This document shows positions 63,476 through 64,000 of a stretch of DNA of 64,000 nt, piece after piece (within the stretch, counting starts at the first letter, position 1; the number at the start of each line of letters is the position of its first letter). A model generated the notes under the pieces. It was not told the origin of the DNA. It saw nothing but the letters and a program-made list of their open reading frames with translations, and did not search any database. Made by a program: the position numbers and the translations under genes. Origin of the DNA: Chryseobacterium nakagawai (GTDB lineage: Bacteria > Bacteroidota > Bacteroidia > Flavobacteriales > Weeksellaceae); assembly GCF_900637665.1 (NCBI RefSeq), contig NZ_LR134386.1:2534501-2598500 (forward strand), given 5' to 3'.

Positions 63476-63961
63476 ATGAAAAAGATACTGCCTATAACGC
63501 TGTTATTGCTTTCCGGCTGGGCATTTTGTCAATCCGGATTCAAATTGAAAGTGAGTGGGGACGTTTCCACACCTTTAGAGTTGAGCCTCACAGATTTATC
63601 GAAGATGCCTAGAAAAGAAGCATCCCTGAAAGACAAGGATGGAAGTGTTCACAGGTATACGGGAGTTGCCGTTCAGGATATTCTTGCAAAGGCCGGAGCT
63701 CCTTCCGGAAAAGAGCTTCATGGAGAAAATATATCAAAGTATGTATTGGCAAAGTGCGCAGACGGGTATCAGGTTTTATTTTCATTAGCAGAGTTGGATG
63801 CTTCCATTGCAGACAAAAATGTTATTGTGGCAGATACCATGGATGGAAAACCATTGTCCGAGTCAAAGGGTCCGCTTCGTATTGTGGCAGAAGGAGAGAA
63901 AAAACCTGCTCGCAGCTCTTATCAGCTGGAATCTTTAGTGATAGGCCAGATTAAGAAATAA
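63476..63961 (+). CDS. Exported SUOX-fold molybdopterin-binding-like protein
   Basis: A 161-aa protein with a signal peptide (1-18). The mature part has the oxidoreductase molybdopterin-binding (sulfite oxidase fold) pattern: LSLTDLSKMPR (about 40-50), YTGVAVQDILAKAG (about 61-74), CADGYQVLFSLAEL (about 93-106) and a final RSSYQLESLVIGQI. It lies 18 bases after the oxidoreductase gene. It is shorter than true sulfite oxidases and may bind cofactor or be an accessory protein. Confidence 0.8.
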   Translation: MKKILPITLLLLSGWAFCQSGFKLKVSGDVSTPLELSLTDLSKMPRKEASLKDKDGSVHRYTGVAVQDILAKAGAPSGKELHGENISKYVLAKCADGYQVLFSLAELDASIADKNVIVADTMDGKPLSESKGPLRIVAEGEKKPARSSYQLESLVIGQIKK

Positions 63962-64000
63962 ATTTAAAATAAAAGCTTTACAAAAACAGTATGATTATAA

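Overview
The window looks like chromosome of a flavobacterium, most likely Chryseobacterium or a close Weeksellaceae relative. The DNA is AT-rich, several promoters fit the Bacteroidetes pattern TAnnTTTG at -7, and there is a SusC/SusD pair, a DUF6520 peptide, a MauE-like protein and an intrinsic-type rifampin ADP-ribosyltransferase (Arr). The genus is an inference from gene content.

Left part (1-12.4 kb, almost all minus strand) is a defence block. A type I restriction-modification locus has the order hsdM, hsdS, a second hsdS in opposite orientation without a start signal, a tyrosine recombinase, then hsdR. Two short in-frame inverted repeats link the two hsdS genes, so DNA inversion could switch target specificity. 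Downstream lies an ABC-type ATPase plus HNH nuclease pair (Septu-like; the HNH gene runs off the left edge). Upstream are two small DNA-binding-type genes and an array of seven imperfect 23-bp repeats, which look like iterons or operators.

12.5-22.1 kb is a nutrient-uptake and redox block: an AraC/TPR sensor-regulator, a MauE/DoxX-like membrane protein, a small DUF6520 exported protein, and a TlpA-like thioredoxin followed by SusC and SusD. Next to it is an unannotated element of about 110 nt that folds into a long interrupted hairpin, a candidate structured RNA.

22.1-41.9 kb is a defence island ending at tRNA-Ser(UGA) with a tyrosine integrase. A tight operon encodes a 942-aa unknown protein, a 2026-aa DEAD/DUF1998-type helicase (DruE-like), a Cas4/AddB-like Fe-S PD-(D/E)XK nuclease, a cytosine-C5 methyltransferase and a Vsr nuclease; this fits Druantia type II with additions. 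It is followed by an overlapping two-gene module, a NERD-nuclease/degenerate SF1 helicase and a TPR protein with a beta-rich C-terminus. I do not recognise this pair as a named system, and it is the best candidate here for something undescribed.

41.9-64 kb is ordinary chromosome: a SUFU-domain protein, Arr with a helical N-terminal extension, a class II cyclic-nucleotide phosphodiesterase, flavin enzymes with an HxlR regulator, a YcaQ-like glycosylase, a DyP peroxidase, and a molybdenum-cofactor operon (TauE-like exporter, MoaD, MoaE, FdhD, small protein, FdhF/YdeP-type oxidoreductase, SUOX-fold protein).
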